From assembly GCA_027622115.1 (NCBI GenBank), contig JAQBZS010000553.1:1-5541 (forward strand): DNA of 5,541 nt. The letters are read 5' to 3'. Within the stretch, counting starts at the first letter, position 1. Each line of letters opens with the position of its first letter. Source of the stretch: Planctomycetota bacterium (GTDB lineage Bacteria; Planctomycetota; Planctomycetia; Planctomycetales; Planctomycetaceae). The notes under the pieces were generated by a model. The model had not been told where the DNA came from. It did no database searches and worked only from the letters and a program-made list of their open reading frames with translations. Below, piece by piece: positions 1 to 5,541 of this stretch. Position numbers and translations under genes: made by a program.

Positions 1-67
1 ACGCCTGCGGCTCGCGGTTAAACAACCGAATATGTCACTTTCGGGCGCGGACAGAATAGTTCGTGTC
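1..67 (+). other. Upstream leader with small hairpin; no gene recognised
   Basis: This stretch precedes the sigma factor. Frame 1 reads six codons and then TAA at 19-21, which could be the tail of an upstream gene, but too little is present to judge. A perfect 5-bp inverted repeat, CGGTT (15-19) and AACCG (24-28) around an AAAC loop, could form a weak hairpin. I see no convincing -35/-10 pair. The first 22 bases resemble, from memory only, GC-rich intergenic repeats of planctomycete genomes; this is unverified. Confidence 0.3.
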
Positions 68-71
68 GGAG
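68..71 (+). promoter_or_regulatory. Ribosome binding site of the sigma factor gene
   Basis: GGAG lies seven bases before the ATG at 79 and only four before the in-frame TTG at 76. The spacing favours ATG 79 as the true start. Confidence 0.6.
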
Positions 72-78
72 TCTTTTG

Positions 79-822
79 ATGATTCGACCTCAGGTGAAGC
101 CCACTGGTATCGGTACGGGTTACGTGCGATTTCAGACGGCATCGTGGTCGCTGGTCGCGAATGCGGGCGGCGATGGACCTGGCGGTCGCGCGGCGATTGA
201 CCAGTTGTGCGGTACGTACTGGTCGCCGCTGTACGTTTTCCTTCGCGGGCTGGGGCAAAGCCAAAGCGATGCCGAAGACATTGTTCAAAGCTTCTTCATC
301 CATCTCCTCGAAGACAGAGTGCTCGAATATGCGGATCAAGACCGGGGTCGGTTTCGCACGTTCTTGATTGCCGCCATCAAGCAGTTCGTGGCTCGTGAGC
401 ATGTCCGTCGGAGTGCCCGTCTGCGAAAGCCGGATCGTGCAATTCTGTCGCACGATTTCGGAGTCGCCGAGCAGATGTATTCGACTCGTGGACAGGATGA
501 GAAGACTCCGGAAGTCTTGTTCGACCGGGCGTGGGCACTCACGCTGCTCGACCAAACCGTCACCAAGCTGCGCGACGAATACGCTCGGGCGGACAAGGTT
601 GAACTCTTTGAGAAACTGCTGCCCGCTCTCACGTCGGATCGACGAATCGCACGCGACGTCTCCGCACAGTTGCAGATGTCGGGCGGTGCCGTCCGCGTAG
701 CGGTTCATCGCTTGAGGAAACGTTATGGGACGATTCTTCGCCGGCTCATCTCGGAGACGGTGCAAGACCCATCCGAAGTCGATGACGAACTGCACGCTTT
801 GATGCGAGCGATCAGTCGATAG
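79..822 (+). CDS. ECF-type RNA polymerase sigma factor, kinase-associated planctomycete kind
   Basis: A 247-residue cytoplasmic sigma factor that should direct RNA polymerase to specific promoters. Sigma region 2 spans about residues 37-112: it has the core-binding helix around IDQLCGTYWSPLYVFLR, the acidic DAED motif at 64-67 followed by IVQSFF, and DRGRFRTFLIAAIKQF (88-103), which is typical of the subgroup in planctomycetes and acidobacteria. A linker follows, with LFDRAWALTLLD at 147-158. Region 4 (about 170-225) ends in a helix-turn-helix with the hallmark GAVRVAVHRLRKRY (203-216). The tail DPSEVDDELHALMRAIS is also typical. There is no region 3 and no region 1.1. An in-frame TTG at 76 is the alternative start; GGAG spacing favours ATG 79. 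The kinase gene follows after 116 bases on the same strand, with no terminator between. No dedicated anti-sigma factor is visible, so regulation through the neighbouring kinase is plausible but inferred. Promoter specificity cannot be read from the sequence. Confidence 0.93.
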   Translation: MIRPQVKPTGIGTGYVRFQTASWSLVANAGGDGPGGRAAIDQLCGTYWSPLYVFLRGLGQSQSDAEDIVQSFFIHLLEDRVLEYADQDRGRFRTFLIAAIKQFVAREHVRRSARLRKPDRAILSHDFGVAEQMYSTRGQDEKTPEVLFDRAWALTLLDQTVTKLRDEYARADKVELFEKLLPALTSDRRIARDVSAQLQMSGGAVRVAVHRLRKRYGTILRRLISETVQDPSEVDDELHALMRAISR

Positions 823-938
823 CGCCAGTTCGCGCGACGATTTTTCGAAATTCCCTGTAACGGTTGCGCCAACTCATGATTACGCACGCACGGACTCAAA
901 GTATTCGCACCATCGCATCTTCGAAAACGGAAACGTCG
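823..938 (+). other. Short intergenic gap, sigma factor to kinase
   Basis: The gap is 116 bases if the kinase starts at ATG 939, and shorter if it starts at ATG 876 or TTG 864. No GC-rich stem followed by a T-run was found, so read-through from the sigma factor into the kinase is likely. TTTCGAAA at 843-850 is a short palindrome of doubtful meaning. Confidence 0.45.
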
Positions 939-3380
939 ATGAACAACACTACGACCTGCGACGCATGCGGCACCATGGTCGATGACACCGCCAAGGACGG
1001 TGATTGCCCGACGTGCCTCTTTCGTTTGGCGGTGGTTGTCGGTTCGGACGAAATTTGCCTTGCAACGTCGGCCCCAACTGCAGAGGAACTCGGTGAAAGG
1101 CTGCCGGATTTGGACGTGATCGAGATCATCGGTCGCGGTGGCATGGGGGCTGTTTATCGAGCGCGTCAGAAGCGGCTGAAGCGGGAAGTCGCAATCAAGG
1201 TGTTGCTCGAGGAAAGTGCCTCACACGTGATCTCTGCCGAGCGTTTCGTGCGTGAGGCGAGAGCGCTGGCCCAACTGCATCATCAAAACATCGTGACGGC
1301 GTTTGATGCAGGCGAAGTCGATGGGCTGTCTTACTTGGTCATGCAGTTTGTTGACGGCTGCGACTTGCGGACTCTCATCGCCGAGTCTGGACCTGCCGAG
1401 CCCGCGCAGGCCATCGACTGGATCATCCAGTCTGCTCGGGGACTCGAGTACGCACACCGCAAGGGCATCGTGCATCGAGACATCAAACCGGGAAACCTGC
1501 TGTTGGACGACGACGAAATCGTGCGCGTGCTGGACCTTGGCTTGGCCCGATTTGATGGTTCCGACTTCGACGGACAGTCGGGGGAATTGCGAGCGAGCGA
1601 GCAGCACCTCACCGCGAGCGGATATGTGATCGGAACGGCGGACTTCATGGCTCCGGAACAGGCCTTGGATACGCGATCGGCAGACGCTCGCAGCGACGTC
1701 TACAGTTTGGGTTGCACGCTGTACTTCATGCTGACCGGTCGAGTCATGTTCGAGGGCGAGACCGTCATGCAAAAGATCGTGGCTCATCGCGAACAGCCAC
1801 GTCCGTCACTCGCACAGGATTTGCCTCCCGAGTTTGCTGGGCTCGCCGGTGTTTGCGAACGCATGGTGGCGCGCTTACCGGAAGACAGATTTCAGAACAT
1901 GACCCAGGTGATCGACGAACTCGAAGCCATTCGCCGAACCGCAGGACAAGAGATGCCCGCGAGCGATCAATACAGCGGCGGCGCGCTCTGCGCGACGGCC
2001 GAGTTCGAGTCGGACGCGCTCCTAACACTCGAAGCAGACGCCAGCGACGCCAGTGGCAACATTGACAACAGTGACAACAGTGATCTGCTCAAGGGCGAGT
2101 TGCTCGTCCAAAGCAAGACTGTTGCGGCGCCGCACTACGTACATAGATTGGCACTGGTTCCGACAGCGGTCGCTGCGGTGTGCATCGCATTCGCAGTCAT
2201 CTGGGTGAAGACGGATCACGGGACGCTGGTTGCGCGGATCGACGAAGCGGTTGCGGACGAGTTCGAGATTCGTCTGCGGCGCGATGGTCTCGAAATCGTT
2301 GACCACCACGGCAACGAGGCCAAACGGCTACGTCCCGATGAAGACCGGGTGCTCGGCAGCGGAACGTGGAGACTGACGCCGATCAGCGGCATGAACTTGA
2401 CTGCGCGAAATCAAACCGGCGTCGAACTCAACACGGACCGCTTTGTGATTCGTCGCAACGATCGAGTCGTCGTCGAGGTCAAAGCGGTTCGGCATGTCCC
2501 AAACAATGAACGACACGCCAAGACTCCGCTTCAGGAGCCGACTGCCTACGAGGTTCTCACTTCGGCCGAGTGGGTCTGGTCGAGGCCAGAGAACTTGGGC
2601 GCGGACTTCAACAGCCGAGCCGACGACAACCATCCCGTACTTTCGGCCGACGGTCTGACAATCATCTTTCAGTCGGAGCGTCGCGGCGGGCATGGAGATC
2701 GTGACCTATGGATTTCGCATCGAACCGATCGGCAGGCGCCGTGGTCGAAGCCAGTCAATGTTGACGCACCACTCAACACATTGGGCGTAGACCATCGTCC
2801 CTGCTTGGCGATGGGCGATCGTACGCTGGTCTTCCAACGAGGCGGTCCTGGCTTTGCCCGTCGCAACGGCAAACTTGAATGGCGCGAATCAGCCACGACG
2901 ATCTGGAGCGCTTCACGCGAGTCGAATGATGGAGCGTGGTCAGCGCCGGTCCACATCATGGACGGTATGGCGCCCGTCATGTCAGAACGTGGGTTGTCAT
3001 TGTTCTGCACTGTCGATGGACAGGTCGTTCGGCTGACTCGCAAGACCGTCGAATCCGCTTGGGAACGAGCCGAGTCAAAGCTCCCGGCCAATTCGTTCGT
3101 GACGTGGCTGTCACCGGATGAGCGAATCATGCTTCTCTCGCACGCCACGGACGCGGCCGAAACCGAACCATTCGCTCTCCATCTCGTGACGCGACGGTCC
3201 ATCGACGAGCCTTGGTCAGAACCGTCCAAGCTCCCCGCTCCGATCGATGACGAGTACTCGCAACTCTCGGGAACAATTTCGGCCGATGGCCGGACGCTCG
3301 TGTTCTCGTCGTTCCGTAAAGGCGGCGTCGGTGCCGAAGACTTGTGGGTTTGCCGACGCGTTCAACGAACCAGTGAGTAG
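939..3380 (+). CDS. Transmembrane Ser/Thr protein kinase with N-terminal zinc ribbon and C-terminal PD40 beta-propeller
   Basis: An 813-residue Hanks-type kinase, probably spanning the inner membrane. Numbering is from ATG 939. Residues 7-26 form a zinc ribbon (CDAC and CPTC, Cys 7/10/23/26). The kinase domain covers about 59-333: glycine loop GRGGMG (65-70), VAIK lysine 87, helix-C Glu 106, catalytic HRDIKPGN (179-186), DLG in place of DFG (199-201), APE (238-240) and SDVYSLG (252-258). All catalytic residues are present, so it should be active; the HRDxKxxN loop indicates Ser/Thr specificity. An acidic Asp/Ser-rich linker precedes one TM helix at about 404-424. A beta-rich PEGA-like stretch opens with HGTLVARID. 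Residues about 541-807 hold five propeller blades, each with a W-S-x-P-like strand (Trp 547, 602, 667, 708, 759) and PD40-like motifs such as LSADGLTIIFQS and ISADGRTLVFSS. The propeller should lie outside the cytoplasm as a sensor or binding module. The start is uncertain: TTG 864 and ATG 876 are in frame; 939 was chosen because GGA (929-931) is well spaced and the zinc ribbon begins just after it. It pairs with the upstream sigma factor; the substrate is unknown. Confidence 0.93.
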   Translation: MNNTTTCDACGTMVDDTAKDGDCPTCLFRLAVVVGSDEICLATSAPTAEELGERLPDLDVIEIIGRGGMGAVYRARQKRLKREVAIKVLLEESASHVISAERFVREARALAQLHHQNIVTAFDAGEVDGLSYLVMQFVDGCDLRTLIAESGPAEPAQAIDWIIQSARGLEYAHRKGIVHRDIKPGNLLLDDDEIVRVLDLGLARFDGSDFDGQSGELRASEQHLTASGYVIGTADFMAPEQALDTRSADARSDVYSLGCTLYFMLTGRVMFEGETVMQKIVAHREQPRPSLAQDLPPEFAGLAGVCERMVARLPEDRFQNMTQVIDELEAIRRTAGQEMPASDQYSGGALCATAEFESDALLTLEADASDASGNIDNSDNSDLLKGELLVQSKTVAAPHYVHRLALVPTAVAAVCIAFAVIWVKTDHGTLVARIDEAVADEFEIRLRRDGLEIVDHHGNEAKRLRPDEDRVLGSGTWRLTPISGMNLTARNQTGVELNTDRFVIRRNDRVVVEVKAVRHVPNNERHAKTPLQEPTAYEVLTSAEWVWSRPENLGADFNSRADDNHPVLSADGLTIIFQSERRGGHGDRDLWISHRTDRQAPWSKPVNVDAPLNTLGVDHRPCLAMGDRTLVFQRGGPGFARRNGKLEWRESATTIWSASRESNDGAWSAPVHIMDGMAPVMSERGLSLFCTVDGQVVRLTRKTVESAWERAESKLPANSFVTWLSPDERIMLLSHATDAAETEPFALHLVTRRSIDEPWSEPSKLPAPIDDEYSQLSGTISADGRTLVFSSFRKGGVGAEDLWVCRRVQRTSE

Positions 3381-3466
3381 TCATCGCCAGACAAACTTTG
3401 GAATTCCGGAAAAATCGTCAGTAACGAATTTCAGGTTTGCTGATTAGGTGCTGTGACGGGCCTGGG
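3381..3466 (+). other. Intergenic stretch after the kinase gene
   Basis: Non-coding on the evidence available. The kinase frame meets a second stop, TGA, at 3441-3443. Two overlapping palindromes, GGAATTCC (3400-3407) and TTCCGGAA (3404-3411), are present. No promoter could be assigned with confidence. Confidence 0.4.
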
Positions 3467-3500
3467 CTGGGCTGCATCTCATTTGGGAGCAGCCCAGTTT
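3467..3500 (+). terminator. Probable intrinsic terminator after the kinase gene
   Basis: A perfect 9-bp inverted repeat, CTGGGCTGC (3467-3475) and GCAGCCCAG (3489-3497), surrounds a 13-base loop and is followed at once by TTT (3498-3500). It lies about 87 bases past the kinase stop, which fits the end of the sigma factor-kinase transcript. The T-run is short, so termination may be partial; the stem could instead belong to the leader of the next gene. Confidence 0.55.
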
Positions 3501-3530
3501 CGATCACCCTCGCCCGCACACTGTGAGCTT

Positions 3531-3549
3531 GCGTTCGATCGCCGAACGC
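3531..3549 (+). promoter_or_regulatory. Stem-loop upstream of the adhesin-like gene
   Basis: A perfect 7-bp inverted repeat, GCGTTCG (3531-3537) and CGAACGC (3543-3549), has a 5-base loop ATCGC. No T-run follows, so it is not a terminator. It may be part of a structured 5' leader, or an operator-like palindrome if transcription starts downstream of it. Confidence 0.35.
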
Positions 3550-3564
3550 GAGGTCGCAACCACA

Positions 3565-3613
3565 CGAGGACCGCGTGCTGTCGGTTCCTCGATCTCACTC
3601 ATCTCACCGAGGG
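3565..3613 (+). promoter_or_regulatory. Leader with competing hairpins that may control translation of the adhesin-like gene
   Basis: CGAGGA-CCG (3565-3573) can pair with CGGTTCCTCG (3582-3591), giving nine base pairs with one bulged T and an 8-base loop. The right arm of that hairpin, TCCTCG (3586-3591), can instead pair with CGAGGG (3608-3613; five Watson-Crick pairs plus one G-T). The second arm contains the Shine-Dalgarno, so the two foldings are mutually exclusive and only the second hides the ribosome binding site. The loop of the second holds a direct repeat ATCTCAC (3592-3598 and 3601-3607). The pairings are seen directly; a regulatory role is inferred. Confidence 0.3.
3609..3613 (+). 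promoter_or_regulatory. Ribosome binding site of the adhesin-like gene
   Basis: GAGGG ends ten bases before ATG 3624. The spacing is a little long but acceptable, and it supports this start over in-frame GTG 3453 and TTG 3483. Confidence 0.5.
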
Positions 3614-3623
3614 CACTACCGCT

Positions 3624-5541
3624 ATGAAATTCTCCAACTGGCTGAACCGACTGTTTTCTGGAATCCGTCGCCGATCATTATCGAAGCCCGTTCGCCGCAC
3701 GAGCCGGCGTCTGTTGACTCCCGCGACTTTGGAATCGCTCGAAGACCGCACGCTGCTCTCGAGCGTATCAATCACAGCGAACGACCCGGACGCAGCCGAG
3801 CCAGCCGACGATGGCCAGTTTACGGTTTCGCTTGATTTCAATCGCGGCGACACGATTCCGACCAGTGACGTCGTCGTGAACTACACCGTCGGTGGTACGG
3901 CCACGAACGGAACCGACTACGCGACGCTGTCGGGCAGTGTCACGATCCCCGTCGGTCAGACGTCCGCCACGATTGAGGTTGATGTCGTCGATGAGAACCT
4001 GGTCGAACTGGACGAAACGGTAACGGTGACAATCAACTCCGTGAGCGATCCGACTGTTCTCATCGGCGTCGACAACTCGGCAACGGTCACGATCAGCAAC
4101 GATGACAGCGCGATAGTCAACATCGACGATGCGACCGTGACAGAAGGTGGTGATCTGCAATTCGCCGTGACACTGACAAACCCGGCCGATTCAAACACTG
4201 TCGTTTCATTTTTTACAGAAAATGGAACCGCCACCGTGGGCGACAATGACTACACCCCGCAATTGATCATTTCTGGCGGAGACAATTTCGACACGTACAG
4301 CGACGGCAGTCTGGCTGCTCAGTCGGATTGGACGGGTGGCACGATCTCTGATGGCACCGTCAATGGATACCTCCCCGGCAAGGTGATGATCGGCGGCGGC
4401 AACAACGCATCGCTGGACGTGCTGGAACAGAACGGGAGTGTTCACAGCGTCACGGTCGATACACGAGTCGTCGGCGGCAGCATCGCGGACTTCATCAAGG
4501 TCCAGGTGTATGACCCGAGCAATACGGCCAACGGCTTCAACTTTCGGCTCGCAGATCAAAAATGGCGATTCCAGGGATTCGGCGTGAGTAATGCGATCTC
4601 TGGAAACTACGTCAGCGGTGACTGGTATCGTATCACCGTTTCGATTGACCCGACGGCGAATGGTGGCAGCGGCTCAGCCACGATGGACGTCCTCAACCTG
4701 ACCCGCGGAACGACCTTCTCACCGTTTGCCAACACCCCGCTCAACATGAGCGCGTTTGCCTACACGCTGGACAGTCTGACCGCTGTCTCGCTGACAACGG
4801 GAGCTGATGACGAAATCGCTTCCATCGGCTCGGTCGGCAGCACTCCGTCGATCACCATTCCAGCTGGACAGACCAGTGGCGTGATTACAGTTGCCACGAC
4901 GGATGACCTCGATGTGGAAGCGGATGAAACGATGACGGTGCGCGCGACCGCTGTTGAAGCGGGTGGACGAGACGTCCGGCTAAGCCGTGGTTCATTCGGC
5001 ACGGGCACGATCCTAAACAACGATGCTGACAATACGCCGCCCGACGCGAACGATGACGCCGTCTCGACGAGTGAGAATGATGCGGTCACCTTCAACGTAC
5101 TGGACAACGACACCGATGCCGAGAACAACGTCGTGGCGGGGCTGACGGTTGCCACCAGCAGCCCATCAACCGGCGTTCTAACCGACACCGGCAACGGCAC
5201 GTTCACGTTCGATCCGAACGGTGACTTCGAATCGCTGCCTGCTGGTCAGTCGACGACCGTCAGTTTCGATTATCAGATCGAAGACAGCTTCGGTGAAACT
5301 GACAGCGCGACGGTCACCATCACTATCAACGGCGTGAACGATGTCGCGTCGATCAGTGGCGACAACGCGGGCTCGCTGACGGAAGACGAAGCTGGTGACA
5401 GCGGCGTCATGAGTGTCAGCGATGTCGATTCCGGTGAAGCCGTCTTCCAGGCTCAGTCGGGCACGGTCGGCGACTACGGCGACTTTAGTATCGACGTAGC
5501 CGGCAACTGGTCGTACGCACGAACGGCGGACCTGCAAGCTC
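3624..5541 (+). CDS. Large secreted Calx-beta/cadherin-like/VCBS repeat protein, 3' end cut by the window
   Basis: The frame stays open for 639 codons from ATG 3624 to the window end, so the gene is partial at its 3' end. The N-terminus (1-46) is Arg-rich and ends in LESLEDRTLLS, like the LEPRxLLS-type leader of many large planctomycete secreted proteins. It has no hydrophobic segment of classical signal-peptide length. Domains follow in order. Calx-beta 1 is at about 47-162 (GTATNGTDYATLSGSVTIP, VELDETVTV, end strand ATVTISNDD). A second Calx-beta starts at 164 (VTEGGDLQFAVTLTNP, GTATVGDNDY) and seems to resume at about 393-467 (SITIPAGQTSGVITV, VEADETMTV, GTILNND). Between them, about 214-395, lies a beta-rich stretch opening DNFDTYSDGSLAAQSDW, which looks like a concanavalin/LamG-type jelly roll. 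A cadherin-like or bacterial Ig-like domain covers 470-573 (PPDANDDAVSTSENDAVTF, VLDNDTDAENN). A VCBS repeat begins at 574 (SLTEDEAGDSGVMSVSDVDS, GNWSYA) and runs off the end. Calx-beta and cadherin-like domains often bind calcium; adhesion or matrix roles are typical but unproven here. Composition is rich in Asp, Thr, Val and Gly with no Cys seen, as usual for such proteins. Confidence 0.9.
   Translation, partial: MKFSNWLNRLFSGIRRRSLSKPVRRTSRRLLTPATLESLEDRTLLSSVSITANDPDAAEPADDGQFTVSLDFNRGDTIPTSDVVVNYTVGGTATNGTDYATLSGSVTIPVGQTSATIEVDVVDENLVELDETVTVTINSVSDPTVLIGVDNSATVTISNDDSAIVNIDDATVTEGGDLQFAVTLTNPADSNTVVSFFTENGTATVGDNDYTPQLIISGGDNFDTYSDGSLAAQSDWTGGTISDGTVNGYLPGKVMIGGGNNASLDVLEQNGSVHSVTVDTRVVGGSIADFIKVQVYDPSNTANGFNFRLADQKWRFQGFGVSNAISGNYVSGDWYRITVSIDPTANGGSGSATMDVLNLTRGTTFSPFANTPLNMSAFAYTLDSLTAVSLTTGADDEIASIGSVGSTPSITIPAGQTSGVITVATTDDLDVEADETMTVRATAVEAGGRDVRLSRGSFGTGTILNNDADNTPPDANDDAVSTSENDAVTFNVLDNDTDAENNVVAGLTVATSSPSTGVLTDTGNGTFTFDPNGDFESLPAGQSTTVSFDYQIEDSFGETDSATVTITINGVNDVASISGDNAGSLTEDEAGDSGVMSVSDVDSGEAVFQAQSGTVGDYGDFSIDVAGNWSYARTADLQA

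Noticed and set aside
1221..1787. Minus-strand open frame of 188 codons opposite the kinase
   Set aside because: It overlaps the conserved kinase catalytic core entirely. Its His/Arg/Gln/Val-rich translation looks like an antisense shadow and has no domain signature.
2064..2081. Tandem 9-base repeat GACAACAGT in the kinase linker
   Set aside because: Only two copies, in a low-complexity Asp/Asn/Ser linker; not a repeat element worth annotating.
2669..3229. Minus-strand open frame of 186 codons opposite the propeller
   Set aside because: It is fully covered by the propeller-coding frame, is Ser/Arg-rich and has no recognisable motif.
3400..3411. Overlapping palindromes GGAATTCC and TTCCGGAA as an operator
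   Set aside because: Eight-base palindromes are common by chance and no promoter elements accompany them.
3378..3626. Read-through joining kinase and adhesin-like protein
   Set aside because: Both genes are in the same frame, but TAG (3378) and TGA (3441) intervene, along with a terminator-like stem. No recoding signal was seen.
3575..3835. Plus-strand open frame of 86 codons across the adhesin start
   Set aside because: It overlaps the leader and first codons of the adhesin-like gene in another frame, and its product resembles no known family.
3768..4160. Minus-strand open frame of 130 codons opposite the adhesin-like gene
   Set aside because: It is antisense to Calx-beta repeats whose + frame has clear domain motifs. 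The open frame follows from the Asp/Val/Thr-rich codons on the other strand and shows no recognisable family.

Overview
The window looks like a planctomycete chromosome fragment, probably from the Pirellulales/Planctomycetales. Three things point there: an ECF sigma factor of the type that sits next to Ser/Thr kinases, a Hanks-type kinase with an N-terminal zinc ribbon and a C-terminal beta-propeller, and a large secreted repeat protein whose Arg-rich leader carries LESLEDRTLLS, a variant of the LEPRxLLS-like N-terminal motif common in that phylum. The lineage is inferred from protein style only; there is no rRNA or other marker gene.

Layout, all genes on the + strand. 1-78: leader with a small hairpin and a good Shine-Dalgarno. 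79-822: ECF-type RNA polymerase sigma factor. 823-938: short gap with no terminator. 939-3380: transmembrane Ser/Thr protein kinase (zinc ribbon, kinase, TM helix, PEGA-like juxtamembrane region, five-blade PD40-type propeller). 3381-3623: intergenic region with a terminator-like stem-loop, two further hairpins and a leader that could sequester the Shine-Dalgarno. 3624 to the window end: 5' part of a very large gene, open for 639 codons with no stop, for a Calx-beta/cadherin-like/VCBS-repeat surface or secreted adhesin-like protein.

How they may work together: the sigma factor and kinase are adjacent and probably co-transcribed. The kinase could sense an envelope or periplasmic signal through its propeller and act on the sigma factor or its regulators. 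The adhesin-like gene lies beyond a probable terminator and has its own structured leader, so it is probably a separate transcript. Whether the sigma factor controls it cannot be told from this sequence.

No mobile element, CRISPR array, tRNA or rRNA was seen. The points most worth a second look are the Calx-beta domain that appears split by an inserted jelly-roll-like domain, the mutually exclusive hairpins in the adhesin leader, and the non-classical export leader.
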